From contig DUAT01000163.1 in NCBI GenBank assembly GCA_012960755.1, forward strand, positions 5,297 through 69,296: a stretch of 64,000 nucleotides of DNA. Direction: 5' to 3'. Within the stretch, counting starts at the first letter, position 1, and each line of letters starts with the position of its first letter. The position numbers were made by a program, and so were the translations under genes. Shown piece by piece: positions 63,898 to 64,000 of the stretch. This stretch comes from Gammaproteobacteria bacterium (GTDB lineage Bacteria; Pseudomonadota; Gammaproteobacteria; Pseudomonadales; Azotimanducaceae_A). The notes beneath the pieces are model-generated. The model was not told where the DNA came from. It made no database searches and was given only the letters and a program-made list of their open reading frames with translations.

Positions 63898-64000
63898 ATG
63901 AAAACCCTATTTCAGGGTGTTGAGCCAGTTAGTGCCTATCCATAAATGATTATGTGTGCTTTTCCAGTCACGTTTTGTGCTATTAAAATAGACTCAATAT

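Overview
The window looks like part of a gammaproteobacterial chromosome, probably from a marine or free-living heterotroph. Close relatives of enterobacterial housekeeping proteins (MetH, NfuA, class I DAHP synthase, GlnRS, SHMT) sit beside many lipid- and acyl-CoA-type catabolic genes (MaoC-like hydratase, SCP-x-like thiolase with a DUF35 partner, paired acyl-CoA dehydrogenases, AtuA family, PhyH dioxygenases, a Baeyer-Villiger-type monooxygenase, PHA synthase, PutA). There are no rRNA or tRNA genes, CRISPR arrays, phage genes or insertion sequences that I can support.

Layout. 1-5.9 kb: partial MFS transporter, DUF2970 protein, metH, and divergent nfuA. 6-7.4 kb: DAHP synthase behind an attenuator with a short leader peptide rich in Phe, Tyr and Trp, followed by the scrap of an efflux adaptor gene. 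7.7-12.1 kb: TauE/SafE permease, glnS, an LLM-type oxidoreductase and a PLP-dependent dehydratase. 12.1-13.3 kb: a very small gene whose in-frame UGA falls exactly at the Sec position of a SelW-like CxxU motif, with a SECIS-like hairpin just after it; then a glyoxalase-type pseudogene and an M50-like membrane peptidase. 13.4-19.5 kb: glyA behind a ZTP (pfl) riboswitch, a HAD hydrolase, and a tightly packed metallophosphoesterase / PhoU-kinase fusion / ATP-grasp set. 19.5-27.1 kb (mostly minus strand): phosphohexomutase, D-aminoacylase-like amidohydrolase, MaoC-like hydratase, alpha/beta hydrolase, an ECF sigma / zinc anti-sigma pair, a protein of unknown function and an FMN reductase. 27.2-33.1 kb: DUF35 plus thiolase with a strong terminator, a YfcE-like phosphoesterase, DoxX-like protein, DUF3604-like exported protein and TraB/GumN protein in a packed run. 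33.3-41.9 kb: type II-like lumazine synthase, glyoxalase-type protein, histidine phosphatase, PHA synthase, a GYD protein and a GYD-PlsC fusion, and PutA. 42-51.2 kb: PQQ dehydrogenase lipoprotein, phosphotriesterase-like hydrolase, a flavin monooxygenase-type protein, and an AtuA / two acyl-CoA dehydrogenases / GST operon. 51.2-58.4 kb: small protein, PilZ protein, a broken TonB receptor carrying a 22-bp tandem duplication, two PhyH proteins around a short receptor that seems to lack its plug. 58.4-63.9 kb: Baeyer-Villiger-type monooxygenase, enoyl-CoA hydratase-like protein, FAD amine oxidoreductase and a sodium:neurotransmitter-type symporter.

The strongest second-look items are the selenocysteine candidate, the aromatic amino acid attenuator, the phosphatase / PhoU-kinase / ATP-grasp cassette, the ZTP riboswitch and the duplication-disrupted receptor. 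Function calls rest on recognised motifs and family resemblance; no database search was run.
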